64,000 nt of DNA from Cupriavidus sp. P-10 (GTDB lineage: Bacteria; Pseudomonadota; Gammaproteobacteria; Burkholderiales; Burkholderiaceae). The stretch covers positions 3,658,001 through 3,722,000 of the forward strand of contig NZ_AP025170.1 of assembly GCF_003402535.2 (NCBI RefSeq), written 5' to 3'. Of this stretch, positions 17,758 through 28,330 are shown piece after piece. The notes beneath the pieces were generated by a model. It was not told the origin of the DNA. It ran no database searches and saw only the letters and a program-made list of their open reading frames with translations. Every line of letters begins with the position of its first letter. Within the stretch, counting starts at the first letter, position 1. The translations under genes and the position numbers were made by a program.

Positions 17758-19830
17758 TCAGGACTGGGCCGAAGCAGCGCCCGGCAGCGGCTCGAACGGC
17801 GTTTCCTTGTCGGTCGGGCGATTCACGGCGCGGGCCTGCAGTGCGGTTTTGAAGCCGTAGAACACGATCGACAGCACTACCACCATGAACAGCGCGCACA
17901 GGCTGGCGTCCAGGTAGTCGTTGAAGACGATGCGGTGCATCTGCTCCATCGACTTGGCGGGGGCCAGTACCTTGCCTTCTGCGATGGCGGCGCTGAACTT
18001 GGCGGCGTGGGTCAGGAAGCTGACCTTCGGGTCGGCGTGGAACAGCTTCTGCCAGCCGGCGGTCAGCGTGCAGATCAGCAGCCAGATGGTCGGCAGCAGC
18101 GTGACCCAGGCGTACTGGCCGCGCTTCATCTTGACCAGCACGCAGGTGCCCAGCACCAGCGCCACCGCGGCCAGCATCTGGTTGGAAATGCCGAACAGCG
18201 GCCACAGCGTGTTGATGCCGCCGAGCGGATCGACCACGCCCTGGTACAGGAAGTAGCCCCAGGCCGCCACGCACAGCGCGGTGGCGGTCAGGTTGGCGAC
18301 CAGCGAGTCGGTCTTGCGCATCGACGGGATGAAGCTGCCCAGCAGGTCCTGCAGCATGAAGCGGCCGGCGCGGGTACCCGCGTCGACGGCGGTCAGGATG
18401 AACAGCGCCTCGAACAGGATGGCAAAGTGGTACCAGAACGCCATCATGGCCTGGCCGCCCACCACCTGGTGCAGGATGTGGGCGATGCCAACGGCCAGCG
18501 TCGGCGCGCCACCGGCGCGCGAGATGATGGTGTTCTCGCCGACGTCCTTGGCGGTCTGCACCAGCACGTCAGGCGTGATCACGAAGCCCCAGGTCGAGAC
18601 CGCCTGCGCCACCGCTTCCGGCGTGGTGCCGATCACGGCGGCCGGGCTGTTCATGGCGAAGTACACGCCCGGCTCGATCACCGAGGCGGCCACCAGCGCC
18701 ATGATGGCGACGAAGGACTCGGCCAGCATCGCACCGTAGCCGATGAAGCGCGCGTGCGATTCATTCTCCAGCAGCTTGGGCGTGGTGCCCGACGAGATCA
18801 GTGCATGGAAGCCCGACACCGCGCCGCAGGCGATGGTGATGAACAGGAACGGGAACAGGTTGCCCGACCACACCGGGCCGCCGCCCTGGGCGAACTGCGT
18901 GAACGCCGGCATCTTCAGCTCCGGCGCCACGATCACGATGCCCACTGCCAGCGCGATGATGGTGCCGATCTTCAGGAAGGTCGACAGGTAGTCGCGCGGG
19001 GCCAGCAGCAGCCACACCGGCAGCACGGCGGCGATGAAGCCGTAGATGATCAGCATCCAGGTCAGCGCCTTGCCGTCGTAGGTGAACAGCGGCGCCAGCG
19101 TCGCGCTTTCATGCACGTACTGGCCGCCGATGATGGCCAGCATCAGCAGCACGAAGCCGATCACCGACACTTCGCCGATGCGGCCCGGACGGATGTAGCG
19201 GGTGTAGATGCCCATGAAGATGGCGATGGGGATGGTCACCGCCACGGTGAAGGTGCCCCAGGGCGAGTCGGCCAGCGCCTTCACGACGATCAGCGCCAGC
19301 ACCGCCAGGATGATGATCATGATCATGAAGCAGCCGAACAGCGCGATCAGGCCCGGCACCGTGCCCATTTCGGACTTGACCAGGTCGCCCAGCGAGCGGC
19401 CGTCGCGGCGCGTCGAGATGAACAGCACCATGAAGTCCTGCACCGCCCCGGCGAACACCACGCCGGCCAGCAGCCACAGCATGCCCGGCATATAGCCCAT
19501 CTGCGCGGCCAGCACCGGGCCGACCAGCGGGCCGGCGCCGGCGATCGCGGCGAAGTGGTGGCCGAACAGCACTGCCTTGTTGGTCGGCACGTAGTCCAGG
19601 CCGTCGTTGTGGCGCCATGCGGGCGTCATGCGGCGCGGATCGAGCTGCATCACCTTGTCGGCGATAAAGCGGCTGTAGTAGCGGTAGGCGATCAGGTAGA
19701 TGCAGAGCGCGGCAACCACGATCCACAGCGCGCTGACGGCCTCGCCGCGCGCCAGCGCGACGGTGCCGAAGGCAAACGCGCCGAGCACGGCGACGGCCAG
19801 CCACACCAGGTGTTCTCCGATGCGATTCAT
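17758..19830 (-). CDS. cstA: CstA-family carbon starvation / pyruvate transporter
   Basis: 690 residues from the ATG at 19830, preceded by GGAG; the frame is open 111 nt further but that part is low-complexity. About 16-18 membrane segments are spread along the chain ([17 protein letters not shown] at the N-terminus), with the CstA signature regions [21 protein letters not shown] and [14 protein letters not shown] near the start. Family members take up pyruvate or peptides with protons under carbon limitation. It is cotranscribed with the YbdD/YjiX protein and divergent from a sensor kinase and response regulator that are plausible controllers of its expression. Confidence 0.93.
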   Translation of the reverse strand: MNRIGEHLVWLAVAVLGAFAFGTVALARGEAVSALWIVVAALCIYLIAYRYYSRFIADKVMQLDPRRMTPAWRHNDGLDYVPTNKAVLFGHHFAAIAGAGPLVGPVLAAQMGYMPGMLWLLAGVVFAGAVQDFMVLFISTRRDGRSLGDLVKSEMGTVPGLIALFGCFMIMIIILAVLALIVVKALADSPWGTFTVAVTIPIAIFMGIYTRYIRPGRIGEVSVIGFVLLMLAIIGGQYVHESATLAPLFTYDGKALTWMLIIYGFIAAVLPVWLLLAPRDYLSTFLKIGTIIALAVGIVIVAPELKMPAFTQFAQGGGPVWSGNLFPFLFITIACGAVSGFHALISSGTTPKLLENESHARFIGYGAMLAESFVAIMALVAASVIEPGVYFAMNSPAAVIGTTPEAVAQAVSTWGFVITPDVLVQTAKDVGENTIISRAGGAPTLAVGIAHILHQVVGGQAMMAFWYHFAILFEALFILTAVDAGTRAGRFMLQDLLGSFIPSMRKTDSLVANLTATALCVAAWGYFLYQGVVDPLGGINTLWPLFGISNQMLAAVALVLGTCVLVKMKRGQYAWVTLLPTIWLLICTLTAGWQKLFHADPKVSFLTHAAKFSAAIAEGKVLAPAKSMEQMHRIVFNDYLDASLCALFMVVVLSIVFYGFKTALQARAVNRPTDKETPFEPLPGAASAQS

Positions 19831-20222
19831 AGTGAAGGTCTCCTCAGACCGGGATTTGGAAAGCCTGCGGCGGCGAAGGACTGGTAACTGGCAACGGGGT
19901 GGGTCGGCGGCGGGCGCGCCTGGGGCGGGCAGCTGGGGCAATCCGGCGGTGAGGGTATCTCCTGGATCTGGCTGCTGCTCGCCCGGTTCGTGTCGTTTCC
20001 GGATCTCGTCTTGCAGGCAGGCGGTGCACCATCCGGGTAGGCCGGTGCACCAGCTGCGTGGACGCGCGCCGCATGTTGGGGCGGCTTGCGTGTCCGGCGT
20101 GTAGTATTGACACCCGCCAAACCACGCACAAGCGCGTAACTACGCAGCACTTCTGCGTAGTACTACGCAAATCGACGGTGGCATGCCGCCTGCGCGGCAT
20201 CGGTGTTTACCCCCGGTCCTGT
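19831..20222. promoter_or_regulatory. divergent control region between cstA and the sensor kinase
   Basis: A 392-nt gene-free gap. The cstA ribosome site lies at its left end. On the right it holds a palindrome cluster at 20139-20170: ACTACGCAG (20139-20147), five bases, CTGCGTAGT (20153-20161) and a directly adjoining ACTACGCA (20162-20169), so TGCGTAGTACTACGCA (20154-20169) is a perfect 16-bp palindrome. A TTGACA at 20107-20112 has no good -10 partner at 17 bp. No small gene is convincing here. Confidence 0.6.
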
Positions 20223-21641
20223 ATGAAACTCCGCCAGAAGATCCTGTTGCTCGCGGTGGCACCCCTTGCGGTGGCCATGCTGGGCATCGCGCTTGCCGTT
20301 CGCTACCAGGCCACCCAACTCGCGCAGCACGAGCGCGCGCTGGTCGAGGCCGCCTACCTGCAAAGCAAGGAAATGGAGTTGCGCCACTACGTAGAACTGG
20401 CGCAGAGCGCGATCGCGCCGATGGTGCGTTCGGGGCGCAACGACACCGCCACGCGACAGGCGGCCATGGAGGCGCTGGCCCGGCTCGACTACGGGCCGGA
20501 TGGCTATTTCTTCCTGTACGACCTGCAGGGCCGCAACCTGATGCACCCGCGCCAGCCCGAACTGGTCGGCCAGGACTTGTGGACCATGCGCGACCCGCAA
20601 GGGTCGCTGACCATCCAGCAACTGATCGCGGCAGCCAGGGACGGCGGCGGTTCGGTGCGCTACCTGTGGAAAAAGCCGTCGTCGCAGCAGCTGGTGCCCA
20701 AGCTCGGCTATGTGGTGTCGGTGCCCGAATGGGGCTGGATGCTTGGCACCGGCATCTATCTGGATGACGTGGAAAACACGCTGCGCCAGCTCGACGCCCG
20801 CGCCGAGACCGATATCCGCGAGACCATGGCCTGGATCGGCGTGATCGCGGCGATCAGCATCCTGCTGGTAGCGGCCAGCGGCCTGGCGCTCAATGTCAGC
20901 GAGCACCGGGAGGCCGATGCCAAGCTGCGCCAGCTGGCGCAGCGCGTGGTGCAGTCGCAGGAAGAGGAACGCGCGCGGCTGTCGCGCGAGCTGCACGACG
21001 GCATCAGCCAGTTGCTGGTGTCGGTCAAGCTGGTGCTGGAAACCGCCACCAACCGGCTGAGACTGGCCCCGACCGAAGGCGCCGCGGTGGCGCCGGTGCT
21101 GGGCATGGCGTTGAACCGGCTCGACACGGTTTTCAATGAAGTGCGGCGCGTGGCGCGCAACCTGCGCCCGGCGCTGCTGGATGACCTGGGTCTTTTTGCC
21201 GCGCTCCAGCACCTCGCGCGCGAGATGCAAGGCGGCAGCCGGCTACAGATCACCGTGGCGCAGTCAGGCACCCCGCGCGAACTGCCCGACGAGCAGGCCA
21301 CCGCGCTGTTCCGCATCGCCCAGGAGGCGCTGACCAACGTGGAGCGCCATGCGAACGCCCGGCACGTGAGCGTGTCGCTGGCATTCGATGCCGACGCCAC
21401 GCGGCTGACCGTGCGCGACGATGGCAGTGGTTTCGACGTGGCCCGCATGCAGGTCGATCCGCAGCGCGGCATCGGGCTGCGCAATTTGCGCGAGCGCATT
21501 GCCGCGCTGTGTGGAGAGTTCGGCATTGTTTCCGGCATTGGCGGCACGGAGCTGGTGGCAGCCTTGCCGCTGGCGAAGCCGCTGCCCCGGCCAGCCGCCG
21601 TTTCAGAACACCCTGTTTCCGCTGGACCTTCGCAGACATGA
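20223..21641 (+). CDS. cache-domain sensor histidine kinase (NarL-type partner)
   Basis: 472 residues from the ATG at 20223 (MKLRQKILLLAVAPLAVAML). An N-terminal membrane segment (about 7-26), a single periplasmic cache-type domain (about 35-190, with YGPDGYFFLYDLQGRNLMHP and WGWMLGTGIYLDDVE) and a second membrane segment (about 202-222) are followed by a HisKA_3 dimerisation box EEERARLSRELHDGISQLLV and a HATPase (NVERHANARHVSVSL, DDGSGFD, RGIGLRNLRERI). Cache domains of this form bind small carboxylates such as pyruvate or acetate. Divergence from cstA suggests it senses the transported acid; this is inference. Its stop overlaps the next start by 4 nt. Confidence 0.88.
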   Translation: MKLRQKILLLAVAPLAVAMLGIALAVRYQATQLAQHERALVEAAYLQSKEMELRHYVELAQSAIAPMVRSGRNDTATRQAAMEALARLDYGPDGYFFLYDLQGRNLMHPRQPELVGQDLWTMRDPQGSLTIQQLIAAARDGGGSVRYLWKKPSSQQLVPKLGYVVSVPEWGWMLGTGIYLDDVENTLRQLDARAETDIRETMAWIGVIAAISILLVAASGLALNVSEHREADAKLRQLAQRVVQSQEEERARLSRELHDGISQLLVSVKLVLETATNRLRLAPTEGAAVAPVLGMALNRLDTVFNEVRRVARNLRPALLDDLGLFAALQHLAREMQGGSRLQITVAQSGTPRELPDEQATALFRIAQEALTNVERHANARHVSVSLAFDADATRLTVRDDGSGFDVARMQVDPQRGIGLRNLRERIAALCGEFGIVSGIGGTELVAALPLAKPLPRPAAVSEHPVSAGPSQT

Positions 21642-22312
21642 ACCTTTCGTTTGAACCAACCCTCGCCGATGCGCCTGCGCGCGTGCTGCTGATCGACGAC
21701 CACGCGCTGGTGCGCGACGGCATGCGCATGCACCTGGCGTTGCAGCCGGGTTTGCGGGTCGTTGGGGAAGCCGACGATGGCGAGGCGGCGCTCACCTGGC
21801 TGGGGCGTGCCGGTGAGGTGGACATGCCTGATCTGGTGATTACCGATATTGGCATGCGCGGCATGGGAGGGATTGCGCTGGCGGCGGCGCTGCATGACCG
21901 CTATCCGGAACTGGCGGTGTTGATCGTGTCGATGCACGACAACCTGGAATATGTGCGACAGGCGGTTCGTGCCGGGGCGCGGGGTTATGTCCTGAAGGAT
22001 GCGCCGGCGGATGAACTGATGGCGGCGATTCAGGCGGTGCTGGCTGGGCGGGTGTTTTATAGTGCGCGGATTGCCCGGGGCATGGCGGAGCAGAACCCGG
22101 GGCCGCTGGATGCGCTGACGCGGCGTGAGCGGGATATTCTCGGGGGTATCGGGCGGGGGATGGCGAACAAGGAAATCGCGGCGCAGCTGGGGGTGTCTGT
22201 GCGGACGGTCGAGACGCATCGGCTTAATCTCAAGCGCAAGCTTGGGATTGAGGGGCGGGCTGGGCTGGTGAAGTATGCGGTCGAGGTATTGGGGGAGATT
22301 GAAGGCGGGTAA
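21638..22312 (+). CDS. LuxR/NarL-type response regulator
   Basis: 224 residues. The start is the ATG at 21638 in an ATGA overlap with the kinase stop. The receiver domain has D20/D21, phospho-acceptor D70 in LVITDIGMRGMGG and K111-like KDAP; the C-terminal LuxR helix-turn-helix (about 155-215) contains LTRRERDILGGIGRGMANKEIAAQLGVS and VRTVETHRLNLKRKLG. It is the partner of the cache-domain kinase and a candidate to bind the palindromes at 20139-20170 and control cstA. The last 300 nt use GGG and T-ending codons more than neighbours, without any other sign of transfer. Confidence 0.9.
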   Translation: MNLSFEPTLADAPARVLLIDDHALVRDGMRMHLALQPGLRVVGEADDGEAALTWLGRAGEVDMPDLVITDIGMRGMGGIALAAALHDRYPELAVLIVSMHDNLEYVRQAVRAGARGYVLKDAPADELMAAIQAVLAGRVFYSARIARGMAEQNPGPLDALTRRERDILGGIGRGMANKEIAAQLGVSVRTVETHRLNLKRKLGIEGRAGLVKYAVEVLGEIEGG

Positions 22313-22341
22313 GGGTTTGATTTTGATATTTATCGTTCAAT

Positions 22342-22380
22342 AAAAAAAGCCCGCCTCAATCAAGAGGCGAGCTTTTTAAA
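22342..22380. terminator. bidirectional terminator
   Basis: AAAAAAAGC then CCGCCTC (22351-22357) pairs with GAGGCG (22364-22369) and is followed by AGCTTTTTAAA. A runs on both sides let it serve the plus-strand response regulator and the convergent pckG. Confidence 0.8.
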
Positions 22381-22436
22381 TTAAAAGCAATAACACCAAC
22401 TATTATCCAATAGCAGTGCGCCGCTAGAAGCCAAAA

Positions 22437-24293
<1,857 letters not shown>

Positions 24294-24811
24294 GCTGCAA
24301 CTCCAGGTTTATAAGGGAAGAAGGGAAGGGAAACCTTGCAAAGCCTGGCCGGCGGGCGGTTTTTCCGCAGCTCGCGCGGTGGACGGAATCGCGGCATCGC
24401 GCCATGGGGTCGTCATGTCCCGATCGTCACATCCCGTTACAACTCCGCGGCGGCCCGTGTTGTGCAAAAGGTCGCGGCGGTCCCTGCGGCTGCGCTAAAG
24501 TTGCGCTTCGCCCGCGCAGGGGTAGCTGCGCGCGCCGGGCGGGCTTTGTCCGGCGGCGTCCGCTTGCCGGGAGCATGGCTCGACCGACAATCCACGGCGG
24601 CACCGGAGCGGGCAAGGATACCACTGGCGCACCCCCCTGTTTTTTGCTGCGCAACAATTGACACCATTGTTTCGCAAGAGTTATTCCACCTCGCGGCGGT
24701 CGGACATGCTGGCCCGACGCTGGGTTATCCACAATACTGTTGGCCGGCGCGCGGCTCGGTTGCCGCGCGCACCAACCGGCACAAGCGCCGGAAGACAAAC
24801 CAGAGTTGCCG
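24294..24811. promoter_or_regulatory. gene-free divergent region between pckG and the 2-hydroxyacid dehydrogenase
   Basis: 518 nt without a convincing gene. On the right side TTGACA (24658-24663) could be a -35 element for the plus-strand gene, but the -10 is weak (TTATTC, 17 bp away). The -35 is nested in an inverted repeat AACAAT (24654-24659), seven bases, ATTGTT (24667-24672), which could be an operator. A perfect DnaA box TTATCCACA lies at 24725-24733. A TATAAA-like -10 for pckG lies near 24310 on the minus strand. Confidence 0.45.
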
Positions 24812-25837
24812 ATGAAGATTGCCGTACTCGACGATTACCAGGACGCCGTGCGCAAGCTGCCGTGCTTCAGCCTGCTGGAGGGACACGACGTCAAGGTGTT
24901 CAACAACACCGTCAAGGGCGTGGGCCAGCTGGCCGCGCGCCTGTCGGACGTGGAAGCCGTGGTGCTCATCCGCGAACGCACCCGCATCACCCGGCAACTG
25001 CTGGAAAAACTGCCCAAACTGAAGCTGATCAGCCAGACGGGCAAGGTCGGCGCCGGCCCCGGCAGCCATATCGACCTGGATGGCGCCACTGACCGCGGCG
25101 TGGCCGTGCTGGAAGGCGTCGGTTCGCCGGTGGCTCCGGCCGAGCTGACCTGGGCGCTGATCATGGCGGCGCAGCGACGCATTCCGCAGTACGTGGCCAG
25201 CCTCAAGCACGGCGCGTGGCAGCAATCGGGGCTGAAATCGACCACCATGCCGCCCAACTTCGGTCTGGGCCAGGTGCTGCGCGGCCAGACGCTCGGCATC
25301 TGGGGCTACGGCAAGATCGGCCGTCTGCTGGCCGGTTATGGCAAGGCCTTCGGCATGCGGGTGATGGTGTGGGGCCGCGAGGCGTCACTGGACGCGGCGC
25401 GTGCCGACGGGCTGGACGTCGCGACCTCGAAGGACCAGTTTTTTGCCGACAGCGACGTTTTGTCGCTGCACCTGCGCCTGAACGACGACACCCGCGGCAT
25501 CGTCAAGCTGACCGACCTGACGCGCATGAAGCCCACCGCCCTGTTCGTCAACACCAGCCGCGCCGAGCTGCTGGAAGAGAACGCGCTGGTCACCGCGCTC
25601 AACCGCGGCCGGCCCGGCATGGCGGCGGTCGACGTGTTCGAATCCGAGCCGATCCTGCAGGGGCACGCGCTGCTGCGCATGGAAAACTGCATCTGCACGC
25701 CGCACCTGGGCTATGTCGAGCGCGACAGCTATGAGCTGTACTTCCGCACGGCGTTCCAGAACATCCTGGATGTGCTGGGCGGCAATCACGACTGCATCGT
25801 CAATCCCAAGGCGTTGACGCCGGCGCTGTCGCGCTGA
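24812..25837 (+). CDS. D-2-hydroxyacid dehydrogenase family protein
   Basis: 341 residues from the ATG at 24812 (MKIAVLDDYQDAVRKLPC). The NAD-binding Rossmann motif LGIWGYGKIGRLLAGYGKAFG, the catalytic Arg in VNTSRAELLE, Glu in FESEPI and His in TPHLGYVERDSY are in the expected order. Such enzymes reduce 2-keto acids with NAD(P)H (phosphoglycerate dehydrogenase, glyoxylate or hydroxypyruvate reductase types). There is no ACT domain, so it is not a classical SerA. The substrate is not predictable from the sequence. It stands alone between pckG and an MFS gene. Confidence 0.9.
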   Translation: MKIAVLDDYQDAVRKLPCFSLLEGHDVKVFNNTVKGVGQLAARLSDVEAVVLIRERTRITRQLLEKLPKLKLISQTGKVGAGPGSHIDLDGATDRGVAVLEGVGSPVAPAELTWALIMAAQRRIPQYVASLKHGAWQQSGLKSTTMPPNFGLGQVLRGQTLGIWGYGKIGRLLAGYGKAFGMRVMVWGREASLDAARADGLDVATSKDQFFADSDVLSLHLRLNDDTRGIVKLTDLTRMKPTALFVNTSRAELLEENALVTALNRGRPGMAAVDVFESEPILQGHALLRMENCICTPHLGYVERDSYELYFRTAFQNILDVLGGNHDCIVNPKALTPALSR

Positions 25838-25865
25838 GGCGTTTCAGTTCCTGCCGGTTTGCACC

Positions 25866-25907
25866 CTTCTCCCGCGTTTTCCCGCGCTCTCCCGCGCGCG
25901 GGAGAAG
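25866..25907. repeat. CTTCTCCCGCG hairpin repeat, copy 1
   Basis: CTTCTCCCGCG (25866-25876) pairs with CGCGGGAGAAG (25897-25907), with two further TCCCGCG units in the loop. It is one of three related intergenic elements in this window. Confidence 0.6.
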
Positions 25908-26068
25908 AGGTGTCCAGTTCGCAAGGTGTTGACTGGCGCGATTGCGTCGTCAACGCGAATCCCCCAATCCCGCTACACTCGGGACTTCCCTAACCGCCGG
26001 CCGCAACGGCCCTGGCGGCAGCCCGAGAACAACAAGCGCCCGCGCGCACCCCTCTTCCCAAGGCCGGC

Positions 26069-27253
26069 ATGGATCCCAGGCTTGTGACGCTCTGCGTCGG
26101 CAACTTCGTCATCGGCACCGGCGCGATGATCGTGACCGGCATGTTGAACGACATTGCCGGCGATTTCGGGCTGGGCGCCGCCAGTGCCGGGCAGCTGATT
26201 TCGGTATTTGCCCTGGCCACCTGCGTGGGCGCGCCGCTGTTCGCCACGCTGGGTTCGCGCATCGACCGCCGCCTGCTGCTGGCGGGATCGCTGCTGGTCT
26301 ATGCCGTGATGCACCTGGCGGCCGCCTTTGCGCCCAGCTTCGCGGCGCTGATGGCCATCCGCTTCCTGACCGCGATCGGCGCCGCCATCTACACGCCGCA
26401 GACCGCGGCGACGCTGCCGCTGCTGGTCAACGCGCAGACGCGCGGCCGTGCCATCAGCTTCGTCTTCCTGGGCTGGAGCGTCGCCAGCGTGGTGGGGGTG
26501 CCGCTGGGCACGTGGATCTCGACCACGCTGGGCTGGCGCGTCAGCATGGGGCTGGTGGGAGGGCTGGCGCTGCTGGTGTCGGCCGCGGTATGGCGGGCGC
26601 TGCCGCGCGGGCTGTACGTGGAGCCGGTCGGGCGCGAGGCCTGGGCCGCGGTGCTGCGCCACAAGCCGATCATGCTGGTGGTGCTGACCACCATGGTGTC
26701 GTCGGCCGGCATGTTCACCATGTTTACCTATGTCGCGCCGCTGATGCGCGATGTCTATGGCATCAGCGGCGGCGCGCTCAGCCTGATGTTCCTGGCCTAC
26801 GGCGCCTGCGGCGTGTTCGGCAATGCGCTGGCCGCGTCGCGCATGGACCGCGTCACGCCCAGCCGGATCGTGCAGGTCGCCCTGCTGAGCTCGGTGACCG
26901 CCATGGTGCTGTGGCCGCTGGCGGGGCTGGGCGGCGTGGCGCTGGTGCTGCTGTTCATGCTGTGGGGGCTCGGCGGGTTTGCCACCAACAGCGCGCAGCA
27001 GGCGCGGCTGGTGCTGCTGGCGCCGGAGCGTGCCTCGGCCTCGATCTCGCTGAACTCTTCGTCGATCTACCTGGGGCAGGCCGCGGGCGCGATGGCCGGC
27101 GCCGGCATCTATACCCTGGCCGGGGTCGATTCGCTGCACTGGGGTGCCGCGGCGCTGATGCTGGCGGCGCTGGTGGTGTCGCAGCGCGCCCGCTCGCTGG
27201 GCTGCCAGTGGCAGCGCCCGCAAGCCCCGCAGCAGGCGCCCAACGCCGGCTGA
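26069..27253 (+). CDS. MFS transporter (DHA1-type exporter)
   Basis: 394 residues with about 12 membrane segments in two halves. Typical MFS loop residues are seen after TM2 (LGSRIDRRLLLAGS), a motif C-like stretch in TM5 (GVPLGTWISTTLGWR), and the second-half loop LAASRMDRVTPSR. The layout matches sugar efflux/arabinose exporter or chloramphenicol-resistance-type DHA1 proteins that export small molecules using the proton gradient. The substrate is unknown. The C-terminal 25 residues are Gln/Pro-rich and cytoplasmic. It has no obvious operon partner; the MOSC gene starts 173 nt downstream. Confidence 0.88.
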   Translation: MDPRLVTLCVGNFVIGTGAMIVTGMLNDIAGDFGLGAASAGQLISVFALATCVGAPLFATLGSRIDRRLLLAGSLLVYAVMHLAAAFAPSFAALMAIRFLTAIGAAIYTPQTAATLPLLVNAQTRGRAISFVFLGWSVASVVGVPLGTWISTTLGWRVSMGLVGGLALLVSAAVWRALPRGLYVEPVGREAWAAVLRHKPIMLVVLTTMVSSAGMFTMFTYVAPLMRDVYGISGGALSLMFLAYGACGVFGNALAASRMDRVTPSRIVQVALLSSVTAMVLWPLAGLGGVALVLLFMLWGLGGFATNSAQQARLVLLAPERASASISLNSSSIYLGQAAGAMAGAGIYTLAGVDSLHWGAAALMLAALVVSQRARSLGCQWQRPQAPQQAPNAG

Positions 27254-27338
27254 AGCCCCGCCCCGGGGCATCATGTCCCCGGGCGCGCGCCCCGCCTTGC
27301 GCCGCCAACGGCGTCTTGTGAGGCACCGCACCAAGCAC

Positions 27339-27406
27339 TTGTCCACAGCGTTATCCGCCCCTTTATCCTCAGGGATATCCGCAGCTTATCCACATCTCTT
27401 TCCACA
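27339..27406 (+). promoter_or_regulatory. array of six DnaA-box-like nonamers at 12-bp period
   Basis: Nonamers begin at 27339 (TTGTCCACA), 27351 (TTATCCGCC), 27363 (TTATCCTCA), 27375 (ATATCCGCA), 27386 (TTATCCACA, perfect) and 27398 (CTTTCCACA), all in the same orientation with spacings of 12, 12, 12, 11 and 12. It lies 20 nt before the MOSC gene start. Confidence 0.6.
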
Positions 27407-27426
27407 ACCACCGAGCGGGGGCGCAT

Positions 27427-28065
27427 GTGAGCGATTCCAGACGCTGGCAAGGCAATGCACGCGTGCTGGCCGTGAGCCTTGGCAAGGCGATCCCGCTGGT
27501 CGTGGCCGGCGCCGGCACCGAGGCTGTGGTCCTGTCCGGCATCCGCAAGCATCCCGTCAGCACCCTGCTGCACCCGCTCTCCGTGCAGGTCCGCCCGCTG
27601 GGCCTAACCGGCGACGAGCAGGCCGACCTGACCGTCCATGGCGGCCGTGACAAGGCGGTCTATGCCTACCCGTCCGAGCACTACCCCTGGTGGAATGCGC
27701 GGCGGCGTGCCTGCGGGCAGCCCGAGTCGGGGCAGCCGCTGCCGTTCGGCGCGCTGGGCGAGAACCTGAGCCTGGAAGGCCTGCTGGAGTCCGACCTGTG
27801 GATCGGCGACCTGGTGCGCGTCGGGACGGCGCTGCTGCGGGTGGAGGCGCCGCGCCGGCCCTGCTACAAGTTCAATGCCGCGCTCGGCTACCGCCATGCG
27901 GTGCGGGACATGGTGCAGAGCGGGTATTCGGGCGTCTACCTGAGCGTGCTGGTGACCGGCCAGGTCCGCGCCGGTGACCCGGTCATTGTGCAGCCAGGGC
28001 CACGCGAACTGTCGATCGACAGCGTCAATCAGTGGCGTCGCGACAGCCGGCGGCAGCTTTTCTGA
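27427..28065 (+). CDS. MOSC-domain protein (YiiM-like)
   Basis: 212 residues from a GTG start at 27427 (the overlapping ATG at 27424 runs at once into a stop). The MOSC core includes DLTVHGGRDKAVYAYPSEHY, FGALGENLSLEGL and the conserved cysteine in PRRPCYKF, which in this family carries sulfur or contacts molybdenum cofactor. The C-terminal helical extension is as in YiiM. YiiM-like proteins are linked to reduction of N-hydroxylated purines and to detoxification. It is a single gene preceded by the DnaA-box-like array. Confidence 0.88.
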   Translation: MSDSRRWQGNARVLAVSLGKAIPLVVAGAGTEAVVLSGIRKHPVSTLLHPLSVQVRPLGLTGDEQADLTVHGGRDKAVYAYPSEHYPWWNARRRACGQPESGQPLPFGALGENLSLEGLLESDLWIGDLVRVGTALLRVEAPRRPCYKFNAALGYRHAVRDMVQSGYSGVYLSVLVTGQVRAGDPVIVQPGPRELSIDSVNQWRRDSRRQLF

Positions 28066-28330
28066 TAATGTTTGTCTAACGATACAAGCGCCCCGCCAAT
28101 CTCATATCCGGTTTTCTCCGTGGTCCGGAGGGCGCTTGCCGGCGCCCGCCCGTCCCCACACCGCATTGCACCCCTGTAACGGACTGTAATACGCGACGCT
28201 GGCTCCGGCGGGCGAAGCGCGGTACTAGTAGAGTCTTTGCGCGACACGCGCCGGCGACATTCGATCACAACAAGCCGGGGCGGATCACGGGGAGTGGCGC
28301 AAAAGACGCGGTGCAGAGGGTCCACAGAAC

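Noticed and set aside
17731..19887. Plus-strand open frame opposite cstA
   Set aside because: Shadow of a membrane protein gene; translated product is His/Gln/Arg-rich without domains.
27339..27406. The DnaA-like array as a replication origin
   Set aside because: No dnaA, dnaN, parAB or rep gene is nearby and no AT-rich unwinding region follows, so an origin is not supported.
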